In this document: positions 63,894 to 64,000 of the stretch, piece after piece | Layout: each line of letters begins with the position of its first letter | Position numbering within the stretch: the stretch's first letter is position 1 | From: Terriglobia bacterium | GTDB lineage: Bacteria > Acidobacteriota > Terriglobia > UBA7540 | Direction: 5' to 3' | Length of the DNA: 64,000 nucleotides | Assembly (NCBI GenBank): GCA_035712365.1 | Contig: DASTAW010000033.1 | Span: 1 to 64,000, forward strand | Made by a program: the position numbers and the translations under genes | Notes under the pieces: model-generated | What the model saw: only the letters and a program-made list of their open reading frames with translations | The model's database searches: none | What the model was told of the DNA's origin: nothing

Positions 63894-64000
63894 GCCATTG
63901 CGAAGCGCGCTGCAACGCTGCCGCTCTATGGGCCCCTGGCACAGGCCGGCGCCCGGCCCGTTTACGTTGTGGTTGGCTTCGGCACTGGAGGCGGTAGTGC
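63894..64000. other. Window end, no supported feature
   Basis: The last 107 bases follow the debranching gene stop. An open frame runs to the edge (ending VVVGFGTGGGS) but has no ATG/GTG/TTG start and cannot be judged. Confidence 0.3.

Noticed and set aside
1-64000. CRISPR arrays, tRNA and rRNA genes
   Set aside because: No regularly spaced repeats, cloverleaf-like sequences with the usual T-loop, or rRNA-like stretches were noticed; a covariance-model scan was not possible here.

Overview
The window looks like a chromosomal segment of an acidobacterium (Acidobacteriota, Terriglobia-like). The main reasons are an ADOP-type orphan MacB/FtsX permease paired with a PadR regulator, two adjacent Oar-like TonB-dependent receptors of about 1,100 residues with an N-terminal carboxypeptidase-regulatory domain, futalosine-pathway menaquinone genes, many secreted or lipidated enzymes, and many short GC-rich palindromic repeats. 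This assignment is inferred from gene content. No rRNA or tRNA gene was recognised, and no CRISPR array, transposase or prophage was seen.

Layout. Bases 1-71 hold the tail of a gene cut by the window edge. Bases 204-3343 hold a PadR regulator and an ADOP permease on the minus strand, coupled by a 4-base overlap. Bases 3667-10200 hold an RND efflux operon on the minus strand: adaptor lipoprotein, HAE1 pump, a half-size FUSC-like membrane protein and an outer-membrane factor. Bases 10741-11646 encode a secreted amidohydrolase. Bases 11647-15460 form an accessory patch: a DpnI-family methyl-directed restriction enzyme homologue, a 59-residue unknown protein, a frameshifted remnant resembling a BglII/BstYI-family restriction enzyme, and a HicAB toxin-antitoxin pair set between two diverged direct repeats of about 510 bp. 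Bases 15558-19895 encode a TonB_C-domain protein, a GH29 fucosidase and a trans-sulfuration PLP enzyme.

Bases 20125-20767 (plus) encode an orphan LysW-like zinc-ribbon protein and a secreted carboxypeptidase-regulatory-like protein. Bases 20865-26403 (minus) read purF-lepB-purM-purN-RHH protein-tyrS. Bases 26703-32022 (plus) encode an unknown protein, an NCS1 nucleobase permease, a large secreted PIG-L deacetylase fusion and a zinc-ribbon membrane protein. Bases 31980-36059 (minus) read mqnA-mqnC-galT-galK, joining menaquinone synthesis to the Leloir pathway. Bases 36214-47928 are a mixed block: two-domain GNAT, pirin, aspartyl/asparaginyl beta-hydroxylase-like protein, MFS exporter, TlpA-like thioredoxin, Tat-exported Gfo/Idh/MocA oxidoreductase, NmrA and OsmC proteins, a 101-residue protein and a secreted esterase-like hydrolase. 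Bases 48000-56585 hold a TPR protein and the two TonB-dependent receptors. Bases 57041-63893 hold a Tat-exported aldo/keto reductase, an unknown protein, a GH63-like glucosidase and a GH133-type debranching enzyme. The last three blocks suggest a saprotroph geared to complex glycans.

The most unusual points are the DpnI homologue with Gln in place of the catalytic Glu, the repeat-flanked HicAB cassette beside restriction remnants, and a palindromic repeat family whose GTAGGGG end supplies the TAG stop codon of two unrelated genes. Start sites were moved inward from the longest frame wherever a Shine-Dalgarno sequence, signal peptide or family alignment supported it.
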